Shown here: positions 38,302-49,800 of the stretch, piece after piece
How the letters are laid out: each line of letters opens with the position of its first letter
Position numbering within the stretch: the first letter of the stretch is position 1
Origin: Styela clava
Taxonomy: Eukaryota; Chordata; Ascidiacea; Stolidobranchia; Styelidae
DNA length: 64,000 nucleotides
Reading direction: 5' to 3'
NCBI RefSeq assembly: GCF_964204865.1
Contig: NC_135250.1
Span: 4,464,001-4,528,000, forward strand
The notes under the pieces: generated by a model
Databases searched by the model: none
Told to the model about the DNA's origin: nothing
What the model saw: the letters and a program-made list of their open reading frames with translations, nothing else
Made by a program: the position numbers and the translations under genes

Positions 38302-38708
38302 GTGAAACAATTCATTTTCTTTACAGAAGTGTTACTTTCTGTTTTGCTATGAATATATTTTTCGTTTTACAATAGTTGTACCATTTGCGCATGGTTACAA
38401 AGGCACGAATGTTTTGAATTTTTTTTTTTGAGATATTTGTGATTTTAATATTTTGGTACATTTGTAGCGAGGGCGAGGTATTTGTTTTTGTTTGATTTTG
38501 TCTAAGAGTTAATTTCGATACGCTAGCGTGTATGTGCTAATTATAATATCACAATATATGAATTTTCAATCTTTTTGGTGTAGCCCTTATGAAAAAATCC
38601 AGATGCTCGCGAAACGCCCTTCTCATAGTTTAATTGTGTTATATAGAATTATTGTCTATATAAAAGCAAATATAGACTTTTGGAGTTAGATGTGCAATGT
38701 GTATACAA

Positions 38709-38903
38709 CGGTGGTCGGCAAACTTCATGGGACAATTATGCACATTGACAGTAACGTCCGGGCCACATTTATTCCAGCATTGCGCATGGTCACCACTCAC
38801 AAGCATTCCATAATTGCATGCATTGAAAAAGGGGTTGTTTGGGGGACACAAAAAATTTCTTCAGAGCTGCATTGGCTCGCGGGCAGCAGTTTGCCGACCC
38901 CTG
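38709..38903. mobile_element. hAT-like MITE, 195 bp
   Basis: Ends CGGTGGTCGGCAAACTT and AGTTTGCCGACCCCTG are inverted repeats. Flanks GTATACAA and CTATACAG match at 6 of 8 positions. Confidence 0.65.
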
Positions 38904-39062
38904 CTATACAGACAAATTTCATCGTAGCAATGTCTGTTGTTTGTCTGTATGTACCAACTTCCAAGGTTCCGCCAGTTCACATTCAAATCCGAAAGCTTCG
39001 CTTGACATTCGATACCAATAACATAAGTTTCTGGCAAGCATTTGTTGAAAAATTAGATCAAA

Positions 39063-39155
39063 TGACGTAAATCTTTTTCGTTGTAGCTGGTGAGAATTTC
39101 GGGTAATGCGTACAGGAATCGGTAACTTAGGAAGGATATGAAATTTGTATAAATA
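39063..39155 (+). promoter_or_regulatory. Putative promoter of first exon at 39236
   Basis: TGACGTAA (39063-39070), CGGGTAATGCGTACAGGAAT (39100-39119) and TATAAATA (39148-39155), the last 88 bp before the ATG. This is the clearest TATA-box version of the shared arrangement. Confidence 0.55.
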
Positions 39156-39235
39156 ACAGAAAAAATGTGAAGTACAGAAATATGAATCGTTGCGAAAGCA
39201 AGCTAGATTACAGAGATACATGGTTTATAAAAAAA

Positions 39236-39353
39236 ATGACTTCGAAATTGTTGTCTGCGAGTATTATTGTAGCAATATGCCTAAATATTCATGGAGCCCA
39301 AGTTTTGACTGGATTCCAATTTTGGGACTTGAGTGCGACAGAAGAAGAACAGG
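39236..39353 (+). CDS. Alternative first exon, 'KLL-VAICL' type
   Basis: 118 bp. The leader is MTSKLLSASIIVAICLNIHG, then a tail with FQFWDLSATEEEQ, and a phase-1 donor (GTAAAA). It is close to the exons at 38184 and 41780. Upstream in-frame codons exist but the start is set by alignment with its relatives. Confidence 0.6.
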
Positions 39354-39820
39354 GTAAAACATCTTCTTTTTTCTACGGGAGTTGTGTTGTTTGAATATGT
39401 TTTGCTTTTGATATGTTCCCATTTATATGAAGGTGTTTAAAATATTTAAGTATAATATTTGCACAAGGTCAAAAAGAACACGAATACGAAACTGAGAAAT
39501 ACTTTTACGGTATATTTCTGATTTTGAATATCTTTGGTAGATTAGTTAATTAGACTGAATTTTCACTGGATTCCCGATTTGCTAAATTGTCGTTCTTGCC
39601 GGATTGACTGGAGCGGGTTATTTTTTTTTTTCTTGTAAAAATCGACTTTGACACCTCATCAACCAAAGATAGAATTCTCGATTCTCTTACTCCCGTTATC
39701 ACACTTTGACAAAATTCAGAGAAAAAGTTTTATGGAATATGCTTCCAAAGCGAAAAAATCAGCGCAAAAACTGTTATCTAGTTTCTATCAAACATGTTGT
39801 TTTGAATTAATTGGTACAAA

Positions 39821-39924
39821 TGACGTAAATCCTGTGAAAACTTTTCCGTCGTTGTTGATGAGCAACTCCGGAAATGCGCCGGGGATTTGGTGACTTAGAG
39901 AAGGAAATGAAATTTGTACAAATA
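39821..39924 (+). promoter_or_regulatory. Putative promoter of first exon at 39987
   Basis: TGACGTAA (39821-39828), CCGTCGTTGTTGATGAGCAA, CCGGAAATGCGCCGGGGATT (39868-39887), and TTTGTACAAATAGCAG near 39912, about 70 bp before the ATG. Confidence 0.5.
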
Positions 39925-39986
39925 GCAGAAAAATTTAGCTGCTGCCTGAGAGATGTTATTGTAAGAGAGTCCTTGACGGTTTGAGT

Positions 39987-40074
39987 ATGAGTACAGTAAC
40001 TAAAGCCTTGGCTAATTTGGTGCTTGTGATTCTAATTGAAAACGACAGGAAGGCACAGGCTGCTGAACCATTTG
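39987..40074 (+). CDS. Alternative first exon, 'MSTVTK...PFG' type
   Basis: 88 bp. The leader is MSTVTKALANLVLVILIEND, then RKAQAAEPF and a phase-1 donor (GTAATA). It closely matches minus-strand exons at 51724 (VKAAAPFG) and 52593 (VEAAAPF), also 88 bp. The tail lacks the Trp seen in most other first exons; the next mini-exon (40870) supplies one. Confidence 0.6.
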
Positions 40075-40869
40075 GTAATAGTTTAATATTTTATTGTAAT
40101 ATTAGTCATATAGTAAACTATATTTGGGTGAGCGAACACGTACTACTTCTTTTAACAAAATCTTCCTCTCGAATCTGTACGATTTAAACCTTACTTGATG
40201 TTTTGTTCGCTCTCCCCATTCAATATTCAGTTTTATTTATTTTGTTTTTATCGATTATTTTATCGTCTATTATGCTGATTATGTAGTCGAAATAAACCTA
40301 TACTTATAATTAGATATATATTTATATGTTCATTGAATATTCTCGGCGACAACCCTGGGCTGCTAAGTTGAGTTGAACTTTTTATTACGTTCGAAATTTT
40401 AGGAGAAGATTTCCAAAATAACTAAAACTAATTTTACACAACAATTATTTGCGACGCTTAATGATTCAAAACTTATACATCTTTAAATTTTTTTCGGAGA
40501 TTAATTCCTCCCCGGTCATTTTTTTTTGAATCAAGAAAGTTATAGGATTGGCGCAACGTGTTAAGACAAGCTTTAAGCTTAGCAAGCTTCCTAATCGCAT
40601 CGCTGATTCCTTTGGGCGATCTCGAATCCAGTCAGTAGAGATGATAGCTAACAACCCGTTGCCAAAGCTTGATTAACTCAACCACTGGTCTATTATGAAT
40701 TCTTTCACCAAAATCATACATCTGAATGGGTAGACTAATTGACATTGTTATACCTGACCTTGTTAGGAAATGGGACAGGGCGTAACGGGAACGGTCGGAG
40801 ATATAAATGAAATATCCTATTCCAATTAATTATTTTACAAAATATTACGATAAATTATTCATTTTGTAG

Positions 40870-40908
40870 CAGGAACTGGAAACGCTGAACTTGAAGTATG
40901 GGCGCCAG
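40870..40908 (+). CDS. Phase 1-1 mini-exon with Trp
   Basis: 39 bp between TTCATTTTGTAG and GTAAAA, encoding AGTGNAELEVWAPG. It resembles the minus-strand mini-exon at 57411 (VEVEVWKFVVNPG). Confidence 0.5.
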
Positions 40909-41270
40909 GTAAAATTATATTAACATTTGCTTAATTACTTTTACGATTAAATATTTGAGTGTCAACATAGAATATTGCCAAATTGATTCTTATGAATATA
41001 TATATTCTAAAATGGTAAGTTTTTGTTTGCAAATGACATTCGGAAATTGCATTCCTGCTATGCATAAGTACAGTATTGCGCTATTTATCATTATAGATTA
41101 TAGAACAACCGGTACAACAAAACTACTAGCTGGCTTCTACCAAACATGTTGATGCACATTTGGTTAATGCAAATTAAATATGTATCTGAGAATCGCCATC
41201 TGGTTTATATTGTTGGATATTTATGAAACTGCTGAGATTCGGTTTCATGAGTAGATTTAGTACGCACAAA

Positions 41271-41371
41271 TGACGTTAATCTAGTGAAAACCTTTTCCGT
41301 CGTTGTTAATGAGCAACTCCGGTAGTGCGTGTACAGGATTTGTCGAAGGGAATGAAATTTGCACAAATTTC
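41271..41371 (+). promoter_or_regulatory. Putative promoter, now cut off from its first exon
   Basis: TGACGTTA (41271-41278), CCGTCGTTGTTAATGAGCAA, CCGGTAGTGCGTGTACAGGA (41319-41338) and TTTGCACAAATTTCAG. The expected ATG lies at 41780, about 320 bp farther than in its relatives, because of the transposon at 41429-41744. Confidence 0.5.
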
Positions 41372-41428
41372 AGAAAAAACGTGAAAGTTCAGAAACGAAA
41401 TGAACAGTTAACTGTTGAGAAAGCTATG

Positions 41429-41744
41429 CAGGGCTACTCAACTATTTTTATCGAAGGTCCGCAAACAAAACTTCAAAATTATTTGGGTCCGGTCTTTCCA
41501 GAAATGATATTTCGGCATCCTTAAACGAGCACTTCCTCGACCGACTAATGATAAGTAGCAAATTAAAATTGTTTATTATGGTGTTATAGTTCTTTTCGTA
41601 TATATTCAAAACTATGAAAGTCATTTTATAATAGGAAATTCAAAAAGTGGGGCTAATGATCCAAAATAAATAATTAGGTGCGGTCCAAATCCAATACTCG
41701 AAAGGTCCGGATTGGGACCGCGGTCCGCCAGTTGAGTAGCCCTG
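41429..41744. mobile_element. hAT-like MITE inserted between promoter and first exon
   Basis: Ends CAGGGCTACTCAACT and AGTTGAGTAGCCCTG are perfect 15-bp inverted repeats. The flanks share CTAT but a clean 8-bp duplication is not seen. Removing it would restore the promoter-to-ATG spacing of sister exons. Confidence 0.75.
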
Positions 41745-41779
41745 CTATAGGGTACAGTGATACAAAGTTTATATGTAAA

Positions 41780-41897
41780 ATGATTTCGAAATTGTTATCT
41801 GCGAGATTTATTGTAGCAATATGCCTGAACATTAATAGAGCCGAAGTTTTGGTTGGAGCCCAGAAATTTGGGAATTCTCGTTGGGAAGATACTACAG
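41780..41897 (+). pseudogene. First exon with lost splice donor
   Basis: It has the 118-bp frame of the exons at 38184 and 39236: leader MISKLLSARFIVAICLNINR, tail with AQKFGNSRWEDTT. The donor position reads ACAG|GATAAA instead of G|GTAAA, and the frame then stops at TAA. With the MITE upstream it is probably dead. Confidence 0.6.
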
Positions 41898-42107
41898 GAT
41901 AAAACTCTTATCCACATAGTTGCGGTGCTGAATTTAACTTTTGTTTTGTTTCAATTTTGCTTACTAAAACGTCAAAGTTTTAACTAATCAAACTATACGG
42001 AATTACACAAAGCAGTGTTACTCACAACTTTTTTTTATGGGAAACGAGTTGATGAAAAATTATTAAAAACTGATAACTTCACACTTAGTACCTAATTCCT
42101 AAGCATT

Positions 42108-42213
42108 ATGATGTTAATGTTTTATTGTCGGAATATTATTGCAATGATATGTTGTAATATTGTTGTTGTGATGCCGGGACAATGGGACGAAGCAGACCCA
42201 GACTTACCCATAG
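42108..42213 (+). CDS. Alternative first exon, 'MMLM' type
   Basis: 106 bp. The leader is MMLMFYCRNIIAMICCNIVV, then MPGQWDEADPDLPI, and a phase-1 donor (GTAAAT). It is paralogous to the exon at 42574, 466 bp downstream. Its upstream sequence keeps only part of the promoter blocks (TACGGAATTACACAA). Confidence 0.55.
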
Positions 42214-42431
42214 GTAAATTGGTAAAGTAGGAAATAAAATATTGGACGTGGTGTTGTTAAAATGCTGTTGTTGTTGCTATTCTTGGTATTGATTGAAATA
42301 ACTAGATTCCGTCATGAAGTAAAACTCTAATTTCAGTTTGTATTAAATCCTTATCGCATTTTTGCCAGCATTGCGAAAATTGTACGCGTGAGTAGATTTT
42401 TTGCTGAAAAATGTTCTGTCGATGATATCAA

Positions 42432-42513
42432 CCGGTAGTACGCACAGGATTTATCGAAAGGACATGAAACTTTACGGAATTACACAACCCGGTTTTAGTG
42501 AATCAGTATAAAA
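42432..42513 (+). promoter_or_regulatory. Putative promoter of gene 1 proximal first exon
   Basis: CCGGTAGTACGCACAGGATT (42432-42451) is followed by TATAAAA at 42507-42513, 61 bp before the ATG. Confidence 0.5.
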
Positions 42514-42573
42514 GTCATGAGTTGATAAAAAATTCATATTACTGATATGAAGATACCTAATTTCTAGAGCAAT

Positions 42574-45036
42574 ATGATGTTAATGTTGTGTTGTAAAAAT
42601 ATCTTTGCAATAATATGTTTGAATATTGCTGTTGTGAACTCCGAATGGAAAATAGCAGGCATCGATATACCGCCAGGTGAATTTATAAAGATGAAAAAAC
42701 TTTTGATTTTCATTATTGTTGTTTCACTCTGATATACGAATTGGACGCTAAACGATTCTGTTCTCAATGTTGCAAAAACTTGGTTGCAACATTTCGAACC
42801 CAAGCAAATTTTTAAAGTTTAATGTTCGATAAAGCAAAAATATTTCCTGTTGTCAAGTAAATGTTAAACGATTACAAATTAACCAACATCGCTGTACCTT
42901 TGTATTAGAAAAATTGAATAAAATAAATATTAACTATTTTGTATCCAGCAGGAGCGGCAGCATGGGCGAATGCGTTGTCTGGAACTGACGATTTTGATTA
43001 CCTTTCACAAATAGCAAAAATACAATACGGCTCACCGCTAGATGTCGCCCTACAAAATCTCCGCACAGAAGGAATGAAACTTACACAAGTAGACCTAGTA
43101 GAATTGATATTGTCAACATCAACAGGTATAGGATGTTGTTTTTCTGTTTCTTAAATTATCTTAATTTATTTTTGCTCCGTTATGAATGTAAAACTGCTAA
43201 GGTAATCTACTAACTATCAGAAATTACAAACGTAATTATTAAAACCCCATTCTAAACTATAAGAGGGCTATGCTCAAATATATGGACACGTAGCGCCACC
43301 TAATGGCAATAATTTTGATGACGTCATAGCGAAAAAAAAAGTAATAGCCTTGTGGAGAAAAATTTTATCTTTAACCACTGAAAATTTCAAAGCAATTGGT
43401 CCAGTATTCGAAGAGAAAAGCGATTTTTTAATGATAATGACGAAAGAAAATAACAATAACAACAAAATTTTGAAACGATCGTTATGGCCACTAAACGTGT
43501 CCAATAACGTGAGATCTACCCCAAGCTGGTACATTAGCGTTGTACCATAGAGATCTAGCGCACAATAGCGTGAAATCTATTGCACTAGAGGTCTACCGCT
43601 GCACTTTCGATCCCTAGTGCATATCCCTTATTTTTATACATTTGATTAATAAGCGTTTTATAGCATGGGTCTGATCCTTTATGTTCCCCAGCTTTTTGTT
43701 TCAGTGGTGTTTCCAAATTTACGGGGTGGTAGATATTTTGTTATTAGTGATAAAACTATTTGTAACTCACAAAATTTTGTTATGTATTTGACTTATCATC
43801 TTCAGTAGAATATGAGCCACTTTCCAGGGTATTCATATACAATTTATTTACGTTAAAAATTTAAGTATGGTGTCACACCTAAAAATTTTAGGGGGGAGGG
43901 GAGCGGGGTTATTGTAGGGAAATTACTGGTCTGACTTAAACTTTATCTCTGCACTCTACTAGGCATCTGCATTTGCCGGTAGATTTCATGCCATAGTAGC
44001 ATCAACTTTTAATGGCATTTTATATTGGGCAGTTTGGATAACGAATGTTTCACGAAATTGAAGATTGACAACTTTTTTACTTATTTCATCAAGGCCAGTG
44101 GTTTTGGAACTTACAGAAAAATCATTTACAAATAACTGGGTGAAACCGCGGGTCGTAATAGGCATAGATAATAAATGGGACTGCGTTATAGAATTTGCAG
44201 CGCAAAATCGCAAAGATATTGGAATCACCCACACATACCAGATTAAACTCAATTAAAAACTATTTTTGTGGGCCACACATCATTCAAAATCGGCACTTCT
44301 CCACGGGCCACACAATTTTTCCTTGCGGGCTGCATTTGGCCTGCAGATTGCACACCCCTGATCTAGGTTGTCTTATATTACAGTGAACGATATGATTACT
44401 CAGAAGCAAAACATGGTTGAATACTCTACTGCTCTAAGGAACTTCAATTGCGTTCACTTCCCTTGCAAATATGATGGAAATTGTGAGCTTATACCACTCA
44501 TTGATTTCTCCGACAAATTAAAAGAAAGCCTGAAGATACAGACTATGAACGAAATCAGCATCATTATGGGACAGGCTGAATTTTTTAACTTTTATAAAGA
44601 ATTTGGAAGCACTGACCTTGGAACGCCCGAGGGCATTGAGACTGTTGTACATGCCTATTTATGGGATACTTCAGACACCATCAACCCTATGTTACTTAAT
44701 ATGCTGGCTTACACAGTTTCACCATGGATCAGCGACGACTGGATGCCAGAACTTGAAATTGATTGGAACACGAATGCATGGAAGCTTATAAATTTCATCG
44801 AGTTGTTCATAGCTCAAAAGATCATTGCAATGAGTTTGTCGGATTTGGCAAGATATGAAAGTATTGAAACGGTTGCAGCGATGTATCAACTCGTAGGAAA
44901 AGCTATTCGTTGTTCCTGTGCTCTGGGATTTGGAGGAACACATTGTGAATTTTGTGTACTTACTGATGCTTCTTTAATAGCAGATAATGAATTTGAATAT
45001 CATGGAATCAAACCGATTAGTGCTAAAGTTGGTTGA
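42574..45036 (+). CDS. Gene 1: secreted protein with split EGF-like domain (minimal model)
   Basis: Exons 42574-42676, 42949-43125 and 44384-45036 join in phase 1 to give 310 residues. The family is not recognised. Exon 1 is a signal peptide (MMLMLCCKNIFAIICLNIAV) with tail EWKIAGIDIPP. Exon 2 is 59 codons, predicted helical, with QIAKIQYGSPLDVALQNLR. Exon 3 has CVHFPCKYDGNC, then 142 residues without cysteine, then CSCALGFGGTHCEFC. The spacing C-x4-C-x5-C and C-x-C-x8-C is that of EGF domains, so an EGF fold may carry a large insert between its third and fourth cysteines; a final C follows two residues later. The protein ends EFEYHGIKPISAKVG. AATAAA lies at 45076-45081. Genes 2 and 3 have the same three-part plan. 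Eight further first-exon copies and three mini-exons lie upstream on the same strand; all the intact ones are phase-compatible, so exon 1 may vary. Secretion is likely; the role is unknown. Confidence 0.75.
42949..43125 (+). CDS. Gene 1 helical exon (phase 1-1)
   Basis: 177 bp between TTTTGTATCCAG and GTATAG. It encodes a piece starting AGAAAWANALSG, then IQYGSPLDVALQNLRTEG and ending STSTG. It aligns over most of its length with the gene 2 exon 48631-48816 (IQYGSPLNEALTNLRTEG), and its last half with the gene 3 exon 62677-62826. Confidence 0.75.
43260..43500. repeat. Dispersed repeat shared with 37440-37660 and 49490-49960
   Basis: AAAGTAATAGCCTT.TGGAGAAA and AAAGCAATTGGTCCAGTATT occur here and at 37440-37520 nearly unchanged. 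GCTCAAATATATGGACACG near 43271 recurs at about 34585, and in altered form at 49495 and 50275. The repeat sits in gene 1 intron 2. The class is unknown. Confidence 0.6.
44250..44362. mobile_element. Right end of a hAT-like element, close to gene 1 last exon
   Basis: GGGCCACACA repeats and TTGCACACCCCTG, like the right end of the element at 7351-7688. It ends about 20 bp before the acceptor of the last exon (44384). The left end was not located. Confidence 0.4.
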
Positions 45037-46806
45037 TAAAATATGTTATAGCTGTTGGCCTGTTATAACTACGTAAATAAAACTTATCCCCCCAACAACA
45101 GACATTTTATATTCCAATTTGTGTTGTAATATGTTGTATCAGTTATTACTACATAAATAAACTCTATCTAAACGTAATAAATGCAATATTTTAATTCTTT
45201 GTTCAATAAAATAACAGTTGGGGTTACGCGAGACCAACTTATTTCCTCAATGCTTTTGCGCAAGTGGATCCGTATCCGTATAACGCAAGGATGCTGTCGC
45301 ATTAGCAAGATTAAAAATGACTATTCTGTTAATTCAAGATTTTTTGCTACACACTAGCACACCGGTTCTCAACCAGTGGGTCATGGCCCACACCTGGGCC
45401 ACAGAAGAATTTTTAGGCGGGCCATAAACCTATCAAAACACTGATTGAATGACGATGCTGTTTTTTGCTACTGAGTGCTAATGCTCATTTCTATCATTAG
45501 AGTGGAAGTGTCTATCTTTGCGAAAATGATTTTTTTTTTTGTAGTTTCTCCCTTGCGTAAGAAAGTGAAAGTGCCACAGATTTTTGTTGTGCAACAAAAT
45601 TGGGTCACGAAAAAAAAAGATAGAGAACCACTGCAATAGCACAAATTTATATCTGTGACGTTTCGTCAGACCCCAAAAGACATCTGTGCTAATGCACAGC
45701 AACACTCTTGAAAGAAATACCTTGAATAACATAGTATATGAAGCATGGTCGGATCGGATCATTGCCAAGCGATAAAATATGAATGGCATGACGCCATGAA
45801 AGCAACCACATCTTAGCGTTCCATAAACCTCATCTCAGAACTGTGAAAATATTTCAGAGAGTGTCAGCGACATCTAAGACCAGCCAGCCAGCTGTGAGTA
45901 AATTTTGAATAACGTCCATGACTAATGTTGATTTGTTTTGTGACAAGTTCTACAAGTCCGGGAAGAAATTTGATGCCCAATGTAAGGAAATACCATACCA
46001 TCTCTTCACTCCAGCTGTACTCCTCACAAACTTTTTGCCGTATTAAATGTTAAGTTATGCACTTCCAAAGTGCGCAGAGTCTTGTCGAGTTTGGCATTCG
46101 TTTCATTTTACGCCTGCGCAGATCAATTTCTATTACCTAGTTTCATATGTGTATCGTTGACTTCTAAAAAATGAAGTATGATGTTGTTGGACTTGAACAT
46201 CAGGTAGAAATAACAAGCAATCTCATAATTAAATTCTGCCAGTGGAACTAAATCATGGAGAATATCAAAAAGTTTGTTTAATTTGTTTCGAAAGAAAATG
46301 GAATGTTGTTTGGCATATTCAGAGCACTATACATTCATTTTAACTGCATTTTATGTTATCTAGTTTCCTATCTGAACTGATATTATAGGCTACATTGAAA
46401 CAATTAAATGACCAGTGACACCCTATACTTAAGACTAAAACTGTGCGTACAGATTGAAAACGTATTGGGATACGCGATTCTCGTCACACTATTTGTATAA
46501 ATTGTTTATAGAAGTTTTCATCATCAACTGAATGAAAGATATTTCGAAAGGCTTTCTATTAGTTCGTATATGTTCCAAGAAGACTTTTCGATTCACAAAA
46601 ACAAAACAAAATAGATTCCTGAAGTGTGCTACACTAATTTGGATTATGAGAAGTAGTATATATAAAACGTTACCTAGTAATTCGCTTTCACACACCCAAC
46701 CATAGTTACATAACATGTTTTTCGAACAAAACAAAATTAAAGTATAAAATATATTTTGTTGCGATAAATTTTATTCACGTAGTTCCAACAGCCGTAACAT
46801 ATTTTA
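45037..46806. other. Spacer between the tail-to-tail genes 1 and 2
   Basis: It holds both 3' UTRs (AATAAA at 45076 on +, and at 46775-46770 on -). There are fragments of the AAGGATGCTGT / GACGAAACGTT dispersed repeat (45205-45365, 45640-45720). A possible hAT-like element lies at about 45362-45633 (GGTTCTCAACC...GAGAACCACTG, flanks with TAGCACA). No further gene is seen. Confidence 0.5.
46770..46775 (-). terminator. Poly(A) signal of gene 2
   Basis: AATAAA on the minus strand 32 bp after the stop codon, in the context CTACGTGAATAAAA. Gene 1 has the matching CTACGTAAATAAAA on the plus strand at 45070-45083. Confidence 0.6.
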
Positions 46807-49800
46807 TCAACCAACTCTAGCACCAATCGGTTTGATTCCATGATATTCAAATTCATTATCTGCTATGATGGAATCATCGGTAAGAACACAAAATTCACAA
46901 TGTGTTCCTCCAAATCCTAGAGCACAAGAACAACGAATAGATTTCCCAACTAGATCATACATCGCTGCAACCGTTTCAACACTTTCATATCTTGCCAAAT
47001 CTGACAAACTCATTGCGATGATCTTTTGAGCGATGAACAACTCGATGAAATTTATAAGTTTCCACGCATTTGGGCTCCAATCTAATTCAATTACTGGCAT
47101 CCATCCATCGTTGATCCATAATGACATTGTGTAACCCTGACCACTAAGTCTAACATTGTTACTATTGACAGAAGTAGCCCATATATAGTCATTTACAACA
47201 TTCTCTATAGCTGCAGGATCAGCGACAACGGTTCCAGACAAACTGTTGAAAAATGATTGAAAATCACTCAGTCTCATGGCCATACTGATTTCGTTGAAAA
47301 CTTGACCTCTCAGTGATTCTTTTAATTCATCAGAGAAATCAATGAGTGGTATAAGCTCACAATTCCCATCATATTTGCAAGGGAAGTGAACGCAATTGAA
47401 GTTTCGTAGATTGGTAGAGTACACAACCACCTTTTGCTTCTGAGTAATCATATCAACTGTAAAGTAAGGCAGATGAGACAGGTCATAAGAAGACAAGATC
47501 AAGAAAACAATAATGTTCATTTTGAAAACAATTTTCATCAAAATTTACGTATGGAACATCAATAAATTTTTACTTTATTGTATGATGGTTTACAATTTAT
47601 AATATTTATTATATATTATATTTATTTATACGAGCTATTGCTTTATGGGTTAAGACTTAATCATATAGAAATATATACTCAATAATTACAGATGTAATGA
47701 TAATTAGTTTTAATATGTGGCAACTATGGGTTAGGTTCAAAGGTCATTTTAGAGTTGTCTAGAAATTCCCGCTCTCAGATAGCGTGGTGTGTGCTTCTGT
47801 GTCCGACATGATCTGCGTATGATGCTTTGATTACCCAGTACAAGTTTTTGCAATACAACATCCTGACTTGTTAATCAGTCTGTCAGTGCTTTTAGAAGAA
47901 GAATCACACAACCCAGCGATGCATGAGAACAATCTTGGGCATCCAGATGTGTGTGAACTAATGTTATATGGAGATAACTAATTTTGTTCGCCTACTTAAC
48001 ATCAAGTTATGTAGAGGGACTGAAGCCTATAGGCAGAGGGTATATTCAATTGACTAACACAGACAATCCCCGAACTCGTAATAGAACTAGAATAAGGAAA
48101 TTCGGAATGAAATTATGGCCTAACCTGATACATTTACTACGGGAATGCACAATCCTGGGGTCTGGTATAGTTTAGTACCACATGTACTTCTAGTTGACCT
48201 GGCTCAACAATTTTTGCATATGTCAATCCTAACCCCCACCTGACTACGTCACCGAAAAATTACGTCATTTCGACGTCACAGTGGCGTAATAAGGTCCACC
48301 GAAGTATGCGGAAGGTCGTCCAAAACGCGCAGACGATCACCCGAAATCAAACAATCAATTTCTCCCGTTTTCTCGTCACAACGATCACGATAGGAGAGAG
48401 ATCGCCGGCTTTAGCAAGTTTGTTATCGGCGGCGCAGATGTCATTTCGGGCGATATTAATTATACTTTGGCAATCCCTATGACGTGATGGGGACGTCGTA
48501 GTGACTTAATTTTTGTATGGCATAGTCAGGCGGGGGTTAGGAATAGCATATGCAAAATTTGTTATGCTACGCCCACCGGAAGTACTTGTGGTACTAAACT
48601 ATACTAGACCCCAATCTTGTGTGTGCATACCTGTTGATGAGAACAAGAGCATGTCAATTAAATTCATTTCTGAAAGTTGTGTGCCTTCTGTGCGAAGATT
48701 TGTCAGAGCTTCATTTAAAGGTGAGCCATATTGTATTGCTGCTATTTGTTGAGCATAAGTCAAATCAGCAGCTGCTCCTAGCTTCTTGCTCCAGTCGTCC
48801 GGCACAGCAGGGGCTGCTGAAATAAATAGTAAATATGGTAATTTGCTTTTATTTTTAAACATAAAATAGCTAAGAGATCACTTCATTTATTCATCTAAGT
48901 ATCAGAACGTATCACTGGGCGGACAAAATTTTTCCGTGCTGGCAATATTTAGAACTTTTAGTTGCCGGTCTAGGTCAGTTTTGAAAAGAGCTAACAACTC
49001 TAATGCACAGATTTATAGAGCAAATGGAGCCATAACCGGTTACCGACTAAGTTGTTCCCGCAAAATGGCAAGGACTACGGCATTCATTTCACATGTAATT
49101 GTTCTCTGCAGGATTTGAACCCGCGAATTTTTTATGTTTACTTGGCGGTGCGATCTATATTGCAAACGCAATATTGAGTATTTTTATATGGGTTGATCTT
49201 CTGTATGTTTTGACATACATCCTAAATATTACAAGTTGCAATAGAAAATTTTACCTAACTTCAACAGGCTCCGCTCTAATTTTAGGTGTAAAATATAAGA
49301 ATCTTTATTTAAAATTGTAATCATGTATATGTTGGCATGTTTATTTTCGTCTATTTTATTGAATGCACCCAGGTCTCGGTAAATTAAGTTACCTTCACAT
49401 GATCATGTTCTCAGTTAAAATGCAATAATAGCCGTACGTATTTGCGGTTTTTCTATCATCGTATATGCCATATGGTATATTAAACAAGAGAACATTGCAA
49501 AAATATATGAACACAAAGGCCAACACTAAATATCTTGCACAAAATTTCCCCAAAAATCATGTCCTGTAGGACGCGGTAACTGCGGAAGGCCTGCAGTAAC
49601 GGCACACGGACTGTTCTGGCCTTCAATGTCCTGTGACGATGATGATTCGTGCGTTCAGTCTCAATATTGAACGGAATATCAAATGTTTCAAATCACAACT
49701 GTAGTATCAAATCTTTTACTGATTTACGCTGAGCGCGATATCCGCTGATTGCGATGGCGAAACCGACACACGGTGCGTAATTTTTAATTTGGATGACGTC

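Noticed and set aside
38690-39070. 126-codon open frame on the plus strand
   Set aside because: It runs across a hAT-like MITE and the promoter region of the next first exon, with no motif.
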